From assembly GCA_035476635.1 (NCBI GenBank), contig DATILI010000148.1, positions 1 to 64,000 of the forward strand: DNA of 64,000 bases, given 5' to 3'. How positions within the stretch are numbered: the stretch's first letter is position 1; each line of letters begins with the position of its first letter. A model generated the notes under the pieces. It saw only the letters and a list, made by a program, of their open reading frames with translations. It was not told the DNA's origin and did no database searches. This document shows positions 1-10,417 of the stretch, piece after piece. The position numbers and the translations under genes were made by a program. The stretch is from DATILI01 sp035476635 (lineage in GTDB: Bacteria; Pseudomonadota; Gammaproteobacteria; Burkholderiales; Burkholderiaceae_C).

Positions 1-1157
1 AACAGGCGCATCAGCACCATGCCCAGCGAGATCTCCTTCAATGGCCGGTCGAAATAGGGTTCGCATACCGAGCGCACGGCCGCTTCCAGCTCATCCACCC
101 GCGTGCCAGACGGCACCCAGCCCGATTCGATGTGCAGTTGCGCCACCCGCTTGTAGTCACGCCGGAAGAAGGCGGTGAAGTTCTGCGCCAGGTAATCCTT
201 GTCGAATTCGGTCAGCGTGCCCATGATGCCGAAGTCCAGCGAGATGTAGCGCCCGAAGCTGGCCGGGTCGACACTGACCTGGATGTTGCCGGGGTGCATG
301 TCAGCATGGAAAAAGCCGTCGCGAAACACCTGGGTGAAGAAAATGGTCACGCCGTCGCGCGCCAGCTTGGGAATGTCCACGCCGGCCGCCTGCAGCCGTT
401 CGGTCTGGCTGATCGGAATGCCGGTCATGCGCTCCATGACCATGACATCGGGCATGCAATAGTCCCAGAACATCTCGGGAATCAGCACCAGGTCCAGGCC
501 CGCCATGTTGCGCCGCAGCTGCGCGGCACTGGCGGCCTCGCGCACCAGGTCCAGTTCGTCATGCAGGTACTTGTCGAACTCCGCCACCACTTCCAGCGGC
601 TTCAGGCGCTTGCCGTCGGCCGAGAGCCTTTCGACCCAACCCGCCATCGTGCGCATCAGACCCAGGTCTTTCTCGATCACCGGCAACATGTTGGGCCGCA
701 GCACCTTGACGGCGACCTCGCGCGCCTGGCCGCCCCGATCGCGCAGCACGGCAAAGTGCACCTGAGCGATGGAAGCACTGGCGATCGGCTCGCGGTCAAA
801 GCTCACGAAGACTTCATCAATCGGCCTGCGGAAAGCCCGCTCGATCATGCCAATGGCAACGGCCGGATCAAACGGCGGTACCCGGTCTTGCAGGCGCGCC
901 AGTTCGTCGGCGATGTCCTGCGGCAGCAAGTCGCGGCGCGTGGACAGGACCTGGCCGAACTTGACGAAGATCGGCCCCAGGTGTTCCAGCGCCTCGCGCA
1001 GGCGCTGGCCGCGCGGCGCGTTCAGATTGCGCCCAACCGACACCATGCGGGCCAGCACGCGCAGCCAGGGCTTTTGAAAGCTGGTGAGAACCAGTTCGTC
1101 GAGCCCGAATCGCAGCACGGTCCAGACGATGACGATGCCGCGAATCGCGCGCCTCAT
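1..1157 (-). CDS. ubiB: UbiB, ubiquinone biosynthesis ABC1-family kinase-like protein (3' end off the window)
   Basis: This is a member of the ABC1/ADCK atypical kinase family needed for aerobic ubiquinone synthesis. The visible N-terminal 385 residues start [15 protein letters not shown]. They carry the KxGQ motif ([11 protein letters not shown]), the Ala-rich loop ASASIAQVH, the Lys strand VKVLRPN, the catalytic-loop-like HADMHPGNI and the DFGIMG motif. The reading frame stays open to base 1, so the protein is cut by the window edge; the family usually has about 520 residues with C-terminal membrane helices. The start codon overlaps the ubiJ stop as ATGA, which suggests translational coupling in a ubiE–ubiJ–ubiB operon. 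I see no defect in the part present. Confidence 0.95.
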   Translation of the reverse strand, partial: MRRAIRGIVIVWTVLRFGLDELVLTSFQKPWLRVLARMVSVGRNLNAPRGQRLREALEHLGPIFVKFGQVLSTRRDLLPQDIADELARLQDRVPPFDPAVAIGMIERAFRRPIDEVFVSFDREPIASASIAQVHFAVLRDRGGQAREVAVKVLRPNMLPVIEKDLGLMRTMAGWVERLSADGKRLKPLEVVAEFDKYLHDELDLVREAASAAQLRRNMAGLDLVLIPEMFWDYCMPDVMVMERMTGIPISQTERLQAAGVDIPKLARDGVTIFFTQVFRDGFFHADMHPGNIQVSVDPASFGRYISLDFGIMGTLTEFDKDYLAQNFTAFFRRDYKRVAQLHIESGWVPSGTRVDELEAAVRSVCEPYFDRPLKEISLGMVLMRL

Positions 1158-1702
1158 GGGCTCGCCCTGGTGGAGTCCGCAGGCGGGCGCGCGCCGGCAA
1201 ATTGACGCAGGGCTTGTAGCGTATTGCGCACGATCTGGACGGCTGTGTGGGCCGGTGCATCGCCGATGAGCTGCGCCACGTCTTCCTCGATGTCCCAGCG
1301 CACATGGTCGGCCAGCCAGTTCACTTCGGCTGCCAGTTGCACATCGCCCTCGATGCGCACGGCCGGCTTCTCGCCTTGCAGGGCGGCGCGCGCCAGATCG
1401 AACGGCGACTGCTGGGTCAGCGTCAGCGTCAACTCGGCTTGCGCATTGGCCGGCGCCCGTTCCAGCAGTCCGGCCGGGGTTGCCGCCAATTGAATGACGA
1501 TCTCACGCCACTCGAACCGAACGACCTGCCCCTTTTGCCGTGCCAGCCTGGCCATGGCCTCCGGCTCCTGCCCGAGCACGTGATTGAGCAGCAACACAAG
1601 CCGGTTCTGCACCTCGTCGACCATCCAAGCCGGGGGTTGCAGCCGGGCGCTGATCTGGTTGAAAAGGCCTTCGACAAAAAGAAACGGGGACTGTGTTGCC
1701 AT
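1154..1702 (-). CDS. ubiJ: UbiJ-like SCP2-domain ubiquinone accessory protein
   Basis: This 182-residue soluble protein has an N-terminal SCP2 (sterol carrier)-like lipid-binding domain, as in UbiJ (YigP). In UbiJ-type proteins that domain binds ubiquinone intermediates for the hydroxylation and methylation enzymes. Sequence conservation of this family is low, so the call rests on the SCP2-like pattern ([16 protein letters not shown], near residues 108–123), on length and on position between ubiE and ubiB. The C-terminal half continues with [17 protein letters not shown], typical of the family. It overlaps ubiB by four bases. Confidence 0.85.
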   Translation of the reverse strand: MATQSPFLFVEGLFNQISARLQPPAWMVDEVQNRLVLLLNHVLGQEPEAMARLARQKGQVVRFEWREIVIQLAATPAGLLERAPANAQAELTLTLTQQSPFDLARAALQGEKPAVRIEGDVQLAAEVNWLADHVRWDIEEDVAQLIGDAPAHTAVQIVRNTLQALRQFAGARPPADSTRASP

Positions 1703-1750
1703 AGTCCCCGATTATTCCCTGAAAGCCGGAGCCGCCTGGGCTCCCCGCCG

Positions 1751-2734
1751 CTACTGCAGCGCTTGCACGCCGGCGACCAGCCAGCCGCTGACGCCATTCT
1801 TGGGCTTGGTCATGTTCCACACTTCGCGGAACGGGCTCGGGCCGGCGGACGGCTCTTCGCGGATCATGCCGGAGAATTCGACGCTGGCCATGTAGTCGTC
1901 GCCCAGGTCTTCGATGCCCAGCAGCTGCGCTTCCAGCATGACCACGTCGGTCTTGTTGGGATGGCCACCAGTGTGGCTCTCGCGTTCGCCGAGCTGGGCC
2001 CGAATCTCGCCCAGCATGGCGTCGGTCATCATGACGCGCAGGGCAGGCACGTCCGAGCGGTCCCACGCCGATTGGAGCGTCACGAAATTGGCTTTGGCCG
2101 CCTTGAGGAACCCGTCCACATCGAAGCCGGCCGGAATACCCCAGCTCTGCGAACCCGCCAGGCCCGAGCCGATCACGACGCCGGAAGAAGGATGCTCCTT
2201 GTTCAAATCGAACGCCATGCTGTTGCGCTCCCAGGGCCGGGCGGAGGCATCGTTGCCCACGTTTTCAGGCCGGTAGGTGGCGGGCGTCTGTGCCGCGCCG
2301 GCGCCCTGAAAGGCGAACGGCCCCGCACCGCTTCCCTGCTGGCCAGCCTTGCGCGAACGGATGAACCACCCCACGGCGAGCATGATCACCAAGGCCAGCA
2401 GGGCAATCAGCATGAACTGGCCAAATGCCGCCCCCAGGCCGAGCGAACTGGCCAGCCAGGCCAGGCCCAGGCCCGCCGCCAAACCGCCAAGCATCGCACC
2501 CCAGGGTCTTTTCGCCGGCTGGGCTGCGGCGGGCGGCGTACCCGCGGCCTGCTTGGACGGCGCGTTGGTCACGCCCTGCGACGGCGCCGCCGGAGCGGCA
2601 GGCGCCGCCTCGCGTTGCGTCACATTGCTGGACTGCTTGCCCACCGATCCACCACCGCCCATGCGCCTTGCGGCGTCGGCATCCATGCTTGACAGGGCGG
2701 CTGTCAGAGCCAACGCCATTACCCAGAGTTTCAT
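1751..2734 (-). CDS. Tim44-like domain protein, exported or membrane-anchored
   Basis: This 327-residue protein begins with a Sec-type signal (MKLWVMALALTAALSSMDADA). A Gly/Ala/Pro-rich low-complexity stretch follows (about residues 25–75), then two hydrophobic segments (about 78–125) and a C-terminal Tim44/MRPL45-like domain of about 150 residues ending in GVSGWLVAGVQALQ. The Tim44-like fold occurs in mitochondrial import factors; the bacterial proteins have no settled function. It lies between ubiE and ubiJ, an arrangement usual in Burkholderiales, which suggests an inner-membrane role near ubiquinone synthesis without proving it. Confidence 0.85.
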   Translation of the reverse strand: MKLWVMALALTAALSSMDADAARRMGGGGSVGKQSSNVTQREAAPAAPAAPSQGVTNAPSKQAAGTPPAAAQPAKRPWGAMLGGLAAGLGLAWLASSLGLGAAFGQFMLIALLALVIMLAVGWFIRSRKAGQQGSGAGPFAFQGAGAAQTPATYRPENVGNDASARPWERNSMAFDLNKEHPSSGVVIGSGLAGSQSWGIPAGFDVDGFLKAAKANFVTLQSAWDRSDVPALRVMMTDAMLGEIRAQLGERESHTGGHPNKTDVVMLEAQLLGIEDLGDDYMASVEFSGMIREEPSAGPSPFREVWNMTKPKNGVSGWLVAGVQALQ

Positions 2735-2776
2735 ATTTGTCTCCTGACTATCGAATCCGACCGAACCATCACACCA

Positions 2777-3508
2777 TCAACATTTGATTCCAACATGCAA
2801 CGCCACCAGGCCCCCCGTGAGGTTGTGATAGTCCACGTGGCCAAAACCACCTTTGCGCATCATGGCCTTGAGTTCTTCCTGACCGGGATGCATGCGAATG
2901 GATTCGGCGAGATAGCGATAACTCGCATCGTCGCCGGCCACCAGCTTGCCCAATGCGGGCAGGACCTTGAACGAATACCAGTCGTAGGCCTTTTCCAGCG
3001 GCTGGGCCACCTTGGAAAATTCCAGCACCATCAGCTTGCCGCCGGGCTTGAGAACGCGGTGCATCTCGGCCAACGCGCCATCCTTATGCGTCATGTTGCG
3101 CAGGCCGAACGCCACGCTGACCAGATCGAACGATGTATCGCCAAAAGGCAGCTTCTCGGCATCGCAAACCAGGGTGGGCAAGACCACGCCGGCGTCGATC
3201 AGGCGGTCCCGCCCGGTGCGCAGCATCGCCTCGTTGATATCGGTGTGCACCACGCGGCCGGTCTTGCCGACCTTGCGCGCAAACGCCAGCGCCAGATCGC
3301 CGGTGCCGCCTGCAATGTCGAGCACCTGAAAACCTTCGCGCACATTGGCCACCATCACCGTATAGGCCTTCCAGGCGCGGTGCAGGCCCATCGACATCAG
3401 ATCGTTCATCAAGTCGTACTTGGGTGCGACGGAATCGAACACGCCGCGAACCCGGCGCGCCTTGTCCCGCTCCGCGACCGACTCAAAACCAAAATGGGTG
3501 GATGCCAT
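2777..3508 (-). CDS. ubiE: UbiE, demethylmenaquinone/2-methoxy-6-polyprenylbenzoquinol C-methyltransferase
   Basis: This SAM-dependent C-methyltransferase of ubiquinone (and, where present, menaquinone) synthesis has 243 residues with the chosen start [21 protein letters not shown] motif I is [16 protein letters not shown], and the post-motif [16 protein letters not shown] is typical. The family signature [22 protein letters not shown] lies near residue 25. The frame is open upstream, but earlier Met codons add residues not shared by relatives, so the MAST start is preferred. It heads the ubiE–Tim44-like–ubiJ–ubiB series. Confidence 0.95.
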   Translation of the reverse strand: MASTHFGFESVAERDKARRVRGVFDSVAPKYDLMNDLMSMGLHRAWKAYTVMVANVREGFQVLDIAGGTGDLALAFARKVGKTGRVVHTDINEAMLRTGRDRLIDAGVVLPTLVCDAEKLPFGDTSFDLVSVAFGLRNMTHKDGALAEMHRVLKPGGKLMVLEFSKVAQPLEKAYDWYSFKVLPALGKLVAGDDASYRYLAESIRMHPGQEELKAMMRKGGFGHVDYHNLTGGLVALHVGIKC

Positions 3509-3606
3509 AGCCTCCATGCTAGAGGTGAATGCGCTCTTGCAGAGCGACAACCCCGCGCCAGGTCAGGGAATTTGTCGCGATTTTGATGAAAGGGCCGCTG
3601 TTTATC

Positions 3607-4017
3607 CTAGTGCCCGCAGGCATGCCCGCCCGGCTCTGCCATGGGCGCGTCACGGTCCCGGCCGGCGGCTTCGAGCCGTTTGGCGTAGTCGGTCCAAAGC
3701 TGCTCTTGCTGCGAGCCGAGGAAGTACAGGTAGTCCCAGGAAAAAATGCCGGTGTCGTGGCCATCTGAAAACCGCGGCTGCACCGCGTAGTTGCCCACCG
3801 GCTCAAGCGCCACCAGATCCACGTCCCGCTTGCCGGTCTGCAGCACTTCCTGGCCCGGGCCGTGGCCCTGGACCTCGGCCGAGGGCGAGTAGATGCGCAT
3901 CAGCTCGAACGGGATGCGAAACGCTGCACCGTCGGAAAACGCAACCTCCAGCACCCGGGACTGGCCATGGACGGTCAGGGCCTGTGGTGTTGGCGATCCT
4001 GCTTGCAAGCCTGCCAT
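3607..4017 (-). CDS. DUF971 family protein
   Basis: This 136-residue protein belongs to the DUF971 family, related to the N-terminal domain of gamma-butyrobetaine hydroxylases. The core LEVAFSDGAAFRIPFELMRIYSPSAEVQGHG and the later NYAVQPRFSDGHDTGIFSWDYL are characteristic. The C-terminus ends in a His/Cys tail (GGHACGH) that might bind metal. DUF971 proteins are linked to iron–sulfur or metal metabolism in several lineages, but no reaction is established. It lies directly upstream of ubiE in the same direction. Confidence 0.85.
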   Translation of the reverse strand: MAGLQAGSPTPQALTVHGQSRVLEVAFSDGAAFRIPFELMRIYSPSAEVQGHGPGQEVLQTGKRDVDLVALEPVGNYAVQPRFSDGHDTGIFSWDYLYFLGSQQEQLWTDYAKRLEAAGRDRDAPMAEPGGHACGH

Positions 4018-4042
4018 GACGATTCCCAGTTAGGATTCCCAG

Positions 4043-7000
4043 TTAGACGAGGACGCGCTCGATGCCACCGGTATTGGCCGCGGCCACATACTCGGGCATC
4101 CAGTTTTCGCCCAGCAGTTGGTTGGCCATCTCGACCACGATGTAGTCGGCCTCCAGCAAGCCGTTTTGCAGGTCGTTGCCAAAGCGCGAAAGGCCCTGCA
4201 GGCAGCTTGGGCAGCTGGTGAGAATCTTCAGGTTCTCCTTGGGCGCCAGGGCGTCACCCATCATCCCGCGCAGCGCTGCCTCGTCGTTGCGCAGTTCTTC
4301 CTCCTTGCGGAAGCGCACCTGCGTCGAGATGTCGGGACGCGTCACGCCCAAGGTGCCGGATTCGCCGCAGCAGCGCTCCGACTTGAGGATCTTGTCGCCC
4401 ATCAAGGCTTTCACCGTCTTCATTGGATCCTGCAGCTTCATCGGGGTATGGCAAGGGTCATGGTACAGGTAGCCGCCGTCACCCTTCAAGGTGATGTTTT
4501 TCTCCAGCAGGTACTCATGAATGTCGATGATGCGGCAGCCCGGGAAGATCTTGTCGAATTCGTAGCCCTGCAGCTGGTCATAACAGGTGCCGCAGGACAC
4601 CACCACGGTCTTGATGTCCAGGTAGTTCAGCGTATTCGCGACACGATGGAACAACACCCGGTTGTCGGTGATGATCTTTTCCGCTTTGTCGAATTGCCCC
4701 GAGCCGCGTTGCGGATAGCCGCAGCACAGGTAGCCCGGCGGCAGCACCGTTTGCACGCCGGCGTGCCAAAGCATGGCCTGGGTTGCCAGGCCAACCTGCG
4801 AGAACAGGCGCTCCGAGCCGCAGCCGGGGAAGTAAAACACCGCCTCGGTTTCGGACGTGGTCGCCTTCGGGTCGCGGATGATCGGCACGTAGTCCTTGTC
4901 CTCGATGTCCAGCAGCGCGCGCGCCGTCTTCTTGGGCAGGCCGCCCGGCAACTTCTTGTTGATGAAGTGAATGACCTGCTCTTTCACCGGTGCCGTGCCA
5001 ACCGTGGCTGCGGGCTTGGTGGTTTGCGCCTTCGCAAATCGGCGCAGCACGTCGTTGGCCAGTCGCTGCGCCTTGAAACCGATGTCGACCATGAGGGTTC
5101 GCACCAGCTTGATGGTTTCAGGATTCGTCGCATTGAGCATCAGCATCGCCGCCGCATTGCCGGGACGGAAGGACTTCTTGCCCATTTTGCGCAGCAGGTT
5201 GCGCATGTTCATCGACACGTCGCCGAAGTCGATCTTCACCGGACAGGGCGAGAGGCACTTGTGGCAGACCGTGCAATGGTCGGCCACGTCCTCGAACTCT
5301 TCCCAGTGCTTGATCGACACGCCGCGTCGCGTTTGCTCTTCGTAGAGAAAAGCCTCGACCAGCAGCGAGGTGGCGAGAATTTTGTTGCGCGGGCTGTACA
5401 GCAGGTTGGCGCGCGGCACGTGCGTGGCACAAACCGGCTTGCATTTGCCGCAGCGCAGACAGTCCTTCACGCTATCGGCAATCGCGCCGATGTCCGACTG
5501 CTGCATGATCAGCGACTCGTGCCCCATGAGCCCGAAGCTCGGCGTATAGGCATTGGTCAGGTCGGCGTGCAGCGCCCCATCCGATTTCGCCGACTCCGCG
5601 CTTTGCCCCTGGTTGCGCAGCAGCTTGCCCTTGTTGAAGCGGCCCTCGGGGTCGACCTTCTGCTTGTATTCGGTGAAGGGTCGCAGCTCTTCATCCGTCA
5701 GGAATTCGAGCTTGGTGATGCCGATGCCGTGCTCGCCGGAAATCACACCGTCCAGCGAGCGCGCCAGCACCATGATGCGCTTGACCGCCTCGTGCGCGGT
5801 CTGCAGCATCTCGTAGTTGTCGCTGTTGACCGGGATGTTGGTGTGCACATTGCCGTCGCCCGCGTGCATGTGCAACGCGACCCAGACGCGGCCCTTGAGC
5901 ACGCGCTGGTGGATGGCGTTCGCCTCGTCCAGAATCGGCTGGAAGGCCACGCCGGCAAAAATGTTCTGCAGCGGCGCGCGGATCTGCGTCTTCCAGCTGG
6001 CGCGCAAGCGGTGGTCCTGCAGCTGCGGGAACAGCGCATCGGCATTTTGCAGCCAGCCTTGCCAGAGCGAACGCACTTCGCGCACCAGCGCCAGCGCCTG
6101 GGCCACGCGGTCTTCCAGCAGCTCGGCGGAAGGAATCTCGCTGGCGTCGTCCGACTTGCCCAGCGGCAGCTTGCCGCGGCCGAAGAAGGCTTCGAGCTCG
6201 TCCGTCAGCGCGATCTTGTTGCGCAGCGACAGATCGATATTGATGCGCTCGATGCCGTCGGTGTACTCGGCCATGCGCGGCAGCGGGATCACCACGTCTT
6301 CGTTGATCTTGAAGGCATTGGTGTGCTTGCTGATGGCGGCCGTGCGCTTGCGGTCGAGCCAGAATTTCTTGCGGGCTTCGGGGCTGATGGCAATGAAGCC
6401 TTCGCCGCTGCGTGTATTGGCGATGCGCACCACCTCGGAGGTGGCGCGCGCCACGGCGTCGGCGTCGTCGCCGGCGATGTCGCCCACCAGCACCATCTTG
6501 GGCAGCCCGCCGCGCTTGGATTTGGTGGCGTAGCCCACGGCTTTCAGGTAGCGGTCGTCCAGGTGCTCGAGGCCGGCCAGCAGCGTGCCCGTACGCTTTT
6601 GCTCGGCGAACATGAAGTCCTTGATCTCGACGATGGAGGGCACCGCGTCCTTGGCATTGCCGAAGAATTCCAGGCAAACCGTGCGGGTGTGCGAGGGCAT
6701 GCGATGCACGATCCAGCGCCCGCTGGTGATCAGGCCGTCGCAGCCTTCCTTCTGGATGCCGGGCAGGCCGGCGAGGAATTTATCGGTCACGTCCTTGCCC
6801 AGGCCTTCCTTACGGAAGGTTTTGCCTGGAATGTCCAGGCGCTCGGTGCGCACCAGGGTCTTGCCATCGGCCTCGAACGTCTTGAGCTCGAAGCTTGCGA
6901 GTTCCGCATCGTGGATCTTGCCCAGGTTGTGGTCAAGCCGGGTGACTTCGAGCCACTGCGCCTGGGGCGTGACCATGCGCCACGAGACGAGGTTGTCCAG

Positions 7001-7936
7001 CGCCGTTCCCCACAGCACGGCCTTCTTGCCGCCCGCGTTCATCGCGATATTGCCGCCGATGCAGGAGGCTTCGGCCGAGGTCGGGTCCACGGCGAACACA
7101 AAGCCGCCGCGCTCGGCCGCGTCGGCCACGCGCTGCGTGACCACGCCGGCTTCGGTCCAGATCGTCGGCACGGGGTGGTCCACGCCCGGCAGCGACACCA
7201 TCTCCACCTCGGTCATCGCTTCGAGTTTCTCGGTATTGATGACCGCGCTCTTCCAGGTCAGCGGAATCGCACCGCCGGTATAGCCGGTGCCGCCGCCGCG
7301 CGGAATAATGGTCAGGCCAAGTTCAATGCAGCCTTTGACCAGGCCGGCCATCTCGACCTCGGTGTCGGGCGTGAGCACCACGAACGGGTACTCCACGCGC
7401 CAGTCGGTCGCGTCCGTCACGTGTGACACGCGCGACAGGCCGTCGAACTTGATGTTGTCCTTGGCCGTCAGGCGGCGCAAGCTGCGCTGAACTTTGCGGC
7501 GCAGATCGGACGCTTCCAGAAAGGTGGCATCGAAAGCGCGTACCGCCTCGGCCGCAGCAGCGAGAAGCTCGCCGACGATGGCGTCGCGCTCGGGGTCGGC
7601 CTCGGGTGTGCGCCGCTTTTGCACCTCGCCCAGGCGGTGTTTGAGCGCCTCGACGAGCAGCTTGCGCCGCTTCGGGTTGTCCAACAGGTCGTCTTGCAGA
7701 TAGGGATTGCGCTGCACGACCCAGATGTCGCCCAGTACTTCATACAGCATGCGGGCCGACCGGCCGGTACGCCGCTCTTCGCGCAGGCGGTTGAGCACGT
7801 CCCAGGCCCGGGAGCCCAGCAACCGGATCACGATCTCGCGATCGGAGAACGAGGTGTAGTTGTAGGGAATTTCGCGCAGGCGCGGTGCCTCATCGACCGC
7901 AGTCATGAGTTGGTTGAGCGTTGTGGGGGCATTCAT
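4043..7936 (-). CDS. Giant FAD-linked oxidase / 4Fe-4S / CCG-domain oxidoreductase (DUF3683-type)
   Basis: This 1,297-residue fused flavoprotein begins with a DUF3683-like region (about residues 1–150). A PCMH-type FAD-binding domain follows, with [16 protein letters not shown] near 212. The FAD-oxidase C-terminal domain has [14 protein letters not shown] near 695. Two ferredoxin-type clusters lie near 824 ([11 protein letters not shown]) and 890 ([14 protein letters not shown]). Two cysteine-rich CCG domains follow, with PGCGSER near 1035, CCGYP, CGTCYD, CCGESG and SCPSC near 1242. The layout resembles GlcD plus GlpC/GlcF, and E. coli YdiJ, so oxidation of a 2-hydroxyacid such as D-lactate or D-2-hydroxyglutarate is likely. 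The substrate is not visible in the sequence. I chose the start [11 protein letters not shown] over an upstream in-frame codon because the 25 extra residues look non-coding. Confidence 0.9.
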   Translation of the reverse strand: MNAPTTLNQLMTAVDEAPRLREIPYNYTSFSDREIVIRLLGSRAWDVLNRLREERRTGRSARMLYEVLGDIWVVQRNPYLQDDLLDNPKRRKLLVEALKHRLGEVQKRRTPEADPERDAIVGELLAAAAEAVRAFDATFLEASDLRRKVQRSLRRLTAKDNIKFDGLSRVSHVTDATDWRVEYPFVVLTPDTEVEMAGLVKGCIELGLTIIPRGGGTGYTGGAIPLTWKSAVINTEKLEAMTEVEMVSLPGVDHPVPTIWTEAGVVTQRVADAAERGGFVFAVDPTSAEASCIGGNIAMNAGGKKAVLWGTALDNLVSWRMVTPQAQWLEVTRLDHNLGKIHDAELASFELKTFEADGKTLVRTERLDIPGKTFRKEGLGKDVTDKFLAGLPGIQKEGCDGLITSGRWIVHRMPSHTRTVCLEFFGNAKDAVPSIVEIKDFMFAEQKRTGTLLAGLEHLDDRYLKAVGYATKSKRGGLPKMVLVGDIAGDDADAVARATSEVVRIANTRSGEGFIAISPEARKKFWLDRKRTAAISKHTNAFKINEDVVIPLPRMAEYTDGIERINIDLSLRNKIALTDELEAFFGRGKLPLGKSDDASEIPSAELLEDRVAQALALVREVRSLWQGWLQNADALFPQLQDHRLRASWKTQIRAPLQNIFAGVAFQPILDEANAIHQRVLKGRVWVALHMHAGDGNVHTNIPVNSDNYEMLQTAHEAVKRIMVLARSLDGVISGEHGIGITKLEFLTDEELRPFTEYKQKVDPEGRFNKGKLLRNQGQSAESAKSDGALHADLTNAYTPSFGLMGHESLIMQQSDIGAIADSVKDCLRCGKCKPVCATHVPRANLLYSPRNKILATSLLVEAFLYEEQTRRGVSIKHWEEFEDVADHCTVCHKCLSPCPVKIDFGDVSMNMRNLLRKMGKKSFRPGNAAAMLMLNATNPETIKLVRTLMVDIGFKAQRLANDVLRRFAKAQTTKPAATVGTAPVKEQVIHFINKKLPGGLPKKTARALLDIEDKDYVPIIRDPKATTSETEAVFYFPGCGSERLFSQVGLATQAMLWHAGVQTVLPPGYLCCGYPQRGSGQFDKAEKIITDNRVLFHRVANTLNYLDIKTVVVSCGTCYDQLQGYEFDKIFPGCRIIDIHEYLLEKNITLKGDGGYLYHDPCHTPMKLQDPMKTVKALMGDKILKSERCCGESGTLGVTRPDISTQVRFRKEEELRNDEAALRGMMGDALAPKENLKILTSCPSCLQGLSRFGNDLQNGLLEADYIVVEMANQLLGENWMPEYVAAANTGGIERVLV

Positions 7937-8077
7937 CGGGTTTGCGATTCTTGTCCAGCCAGAACGACGACCCGGCTGAGAACAGATGTTACCGCAGCGC
8001 AGCAAACTCACGGCCCGCAGGGGAAAACCTCATGGAAATCCCGCTTGCGACGGATTCGGACAGTCGTGTTAAATCGC

Positions 8078-8098
8078 CTGTCATATTCGAACTGTAAT
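8078..8098 (+). promoter_or_regulatory. Pho-box-like repeat and possible -10 upstream of ugpB
   Basis: Two CTGTCAT-like heptamers, CTGTCAT and CTGTAAT, start 14 bases apart about 30–50 bases before ugpB. The second overlaps a -10-like TGTAAT. E. coli ugp is controlled by PhoB through CTGTCAT repeats, but those repeat every 11 bases, so this match is imperfect. A PhoB site is plausible from the gene's role and is unproven. Confidence 0.35.
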
Positions 8099-8126
8099 CT
8101 GCAGCACCCCAATTGAGGAGAAATCC

Positions 8127-9437
8127 ATGAAAATGAAACTACAACTGTCCGCGGCCGCGCTCGCCGCCATTTTTGCGCTTCCGGTGCAAGCGCAAACCGA
8201 AGTCCAATGGTGGCACTCGATGGGCGGCGCCCTGGGTGAATGGGTCAATGATCTGGCCAAGGATTTCAACGCAAGCCAGAAGGACTACAAAGTCACCCCC
8301 ACCTTCAAGGGCAGCTACGACGAGTCCATGACCGCCGCCATCGCGGCGTTTCGCGCCGGCAATGCGCCCAATATCCTGCAGGTGTTCGAAGTTGGCACCG
8401 CCACCATGATGGCCTCCAAGGGCGCCATCAAGCCGGTAGCCGATGTCATGAAGGAAGGCGGCGTCAAGTTTGATCCGGCCGCCTATGTGCCGGCCGTCGC
8501 GGGCTACTACACGGCGCCCAATGGCCAGATGCTGAGCTTTCCCTTCAACAGCTCGACGCCGGTATTCCATTACAACAAGGATGCGTTCAAGGCTGCGGGC
8601 CTGGACCCTGAGAAGCCGCCGACGACCTGGCCTGAGGTCGCCCTGGCCGCGGCCAAGCTCAAGACATCGGGCCACAAGTGCCCGTTCACCACCAGCTGGA
8701 TCAGCTGGACTCAGCTGGAAACCTTCTCAGCCTGGCACAACACGCTGTTCGCCACCAAGAACAACGGCTTCGGCGGCCTGGACACGCGCCTGGCCTTCAA
8801 TTCGCCGCTGCATGTGCGCCATATCGAGAACCTGGCCAACATGGCCAAGAGTGGCCTGTTCGTCTACAAGGGCCGGGGCAATGCGCCGGACGCGACCTTC
8901 GTCTCCGGCGAATGCGCCATGATGACGGGCTCGTCCGCGCTGTATGGCAACGTCAAGCGCAACGCCAAGTTCAGCGCCGGCATCGGCACGCTGCCCTACT
9001 ATCCGGACGCTCCCGGTGCGCCGCAAAACACCGTGATCGGCGGCGCCAGCCTGTGGGCCATGTCGGGCAAGAAGCCCGAGGAGTACAAGGCGGTCGCGGC
9101 CTTCTTCAGCTACCTGTCGCAGCCCGACGTGGCAGCCAAGAGCCACCAGCGCACCGGCTACCTGCCGGTGACCAAGGCCTCGTTCGAACTCACGGACAAG
9201 TCGGGCTTCTACAAGCAGAATCCCGGCACCGACGTCTCGGTGACGCAGATGATCCGCAAGACCACCGAGAAATCCCGTGGTGTGCGCCTGGGCAATTTCG
9301 TGCAGATCCGGACCATCGTCGACGAGGAACTCGAAGGCGTGTGGAGCGGCAAGAAAGAGCCCAAGGAAGCCCTCGAAGCCGCGATCAAGCGCGGCAACGA
9401 GCAACTTGAGCGCTTTGAGAAGGCGAACAAGTCCTGA
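8127..9437 (+). CDS. ugpB: UgpB, periplasmic sn-glycerol-3-phosphate-binding protein
   Basis: This solute-binding protein of the Ugp ABC importer captures glycerol-3-phosphate and glycerophosphodiesters in the periplasm. It has 436 residues. A Sec signal (KLQLSAAALAAIFALPVQAQ) is cleaved before TEVQWWHSMGG, the motif with which mature UgpB proteins begin. Further family marks are FKGSYDESMTAAIAAFRAGNAPNI and the central SGECAMMTGSSALYGNV. A strong ribosome-binding site (GAGGAG) lies eight bases before the ATG. It is the first gene of ugpBAECQ. Confidence 0.95.
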   Translation: MKMKLQLSAAALAAIFALPVQAQTEVQWWHSMGGALGEWVNDLAKDFNASQKDYKVTPTFKGSYDESMTAAIAAFRAGNAPNILQVFEVGTATMMASKGAIKPVADVMKEGGVKFDPAAYVPAVAGYYTAPNGQMLSFPFNSSTPVFHYNKDAFKAAGLDPEKPPTTWPEVALAAAKLKTSGHKCPFTTSWISWTQLETFSAWHNTLFATKNNGFGGLDTRLAFNSPLHVRHIENLANMAKSGLFVYKGRGNAPDATFVSGECAMMTGSSALYGNVKRNAKFSAGIGTLPYYPDAPGAPQNTVIGGASLWAMSGKKPEEYKAVAAFFSYLSQPDVAAKSHQRTGYLPVTKASFELTDKSGFYKQNPGTDVSVTQMIRKTTEKSRGVRLGNFVQIRTIVDEELEGVWSGKKEPKEALEAAIKRGNEQLERFEKANKS

Positions 9438-9482
9438 CGGCCTTGTTCGCCTTTGGCGGATACTGACGGCGCCCCTCCCCAG

Positions 9483-9507
9483 CCCTCCCCCGCTAAGCGG
9501 GGGAGGG
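9483..9507. repeat. Perfect inverted repeat between ugpB and ugpA
   Basis: CCCTCCCCCGC and GCGGGGGAGGG form a perfect 11-bp stem around a three-base TAA loop. No T-run follows, so it is a poor Rho-independent terminator. In a binding-protein operon such a hairpin may protect the ugpB 3' end and raise UgpB over the permease subunits. It may also belong to a dispersed repeat family. Confidence 0.7.
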
Positions 9508-9532
9508 TACTTGACTTATAGCCACATAGCGC

Positions 9533-10417
9533 ATGGAAAAACGAGTTCTATTCAAATCCTCCTGGTTGCCCTGGGTGCTGATTGCGCCCCAGATGGCCAT
9601 CATCCTGGTGTTCTTTTTTTGGCCCGCGGGACAGGCGCTGCGCCAGAGCCTGCTGCAGCAGGACGCCTTTGGCACCACGGCGGCTGAGTTCGTCGGGCTG
9701 GAAAATTTCAGCCGCCTGTTCGCCGACCCGAGCTACCTGGCATCGTTCCAGACCACGGCCGTGTTCTCCATCCTGGTGGCGGTGCTGGGCCTGACCATCG
9801 CCTTGCTGCTTGCAGTGATGGCCAACCGCGTCGTACGTGGCGCGTCGGTGTACAAGACGCTGCTGATCTGGCCCTACGCTGTGGCCCCGGTGGTGGCCGG
9901 CGTGCTGTGGCTGATGATGTTCGCCTCGCCCTACGGCGTGATCGCCTACGCGCTGAAGAGCGTGGGCATACCGTGGGACCATTTGCTCAACGCCAACCAC
10001 GCCATGACGCTGATCGTGCTGGCCGCGGTGTGGAAGCAGATTTCCTACAACTTCCTGTTTTTCCTGGCTGGCCTGCAGTCGATCCCGCATTCGCTGATCG
10101 AGGCCGCCACGATTGACGGTGCCTCGCCCTGGCGGCGCTTCTGGACCATCGTCTTCCCGCTGCTGTCGCCAACCACCTTTTTCCTGCTGGTCATCAACAT
10201 CATCTACGCGTTCTTCGACACCTTCGCCATCGTCGATGCAGCCACCCACGGCGGTCCGGGCAAGGACACCGCGATTCTGGTCTACAAGGTCTACTACGAC
10301 GGCTTCAAGGCACAGGACATGGGTGGCTCGGCGGCGCAATCGGTGGTGCTGATGACCATCGTGATCGCGCTCACGGTGATCCAGTTCCGCTTCGTTGAAA
10401 AGAAAGTGCAGTACTGA
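9533..10417 (+). CDS. ugpA: UgpA, glycerol-3-phosphate ABC transporter permease
   Basis: This 294-residue inner-membrane subunit pairs with UgpE to form the channel. It has six hydrophobic segments, starting with [20 protein letters not shown]. The EAA loop [16 protein letters not shown] near residue 190 contacts the ATPase. Length matches the family. It follows ugpB after a 95-base gap holding a strong hairpin, and is followed by ugpE after a hairpin-rich spacer. Confidence 0.94.
   Translation: MEKRVLFKSSWLPWVLIAPQMAIILVFFFWPAGQALRQSLLQQDAFGTTAAEFVGLENFSRLFADPSYLASFQTTAVFSILVAVLGLTIALLLAVMANRVVRGASVYKTLLIWPYAVAPVVAGVLWLMMFASPYGVIAYALKSVGIPWDHLLNANHAMTLIVLAAVWKQISYNFLFFLAGLQSIPHSLIEAATIDGASPWRRFWTIVFPLLSPTTFFLLVINIIYAFFDTFAIVDAATHGGPGKDTAILVYKVYYDGFKAQDMGGSAAQSVVLMTIVIALTVIQFRFVEKKVQY

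Noticed and set aside
1247..2692. A 481-residue plus-strand frame over ubiJ and the Tim44-like gene
   Set aside because: Low-complexity, Arg/His/Gln-rich, antisense to two recognised genes.
4118..7426. A 1,102-residue open frame on the plus strand opposite the giant oxidoreductase
   Set aside because: Its translation is His/Gln/Arg/Val-rich with no domain pattern, and it lies wholly antisense to a gene with many clear motifs. It is a high-G+C shadow.
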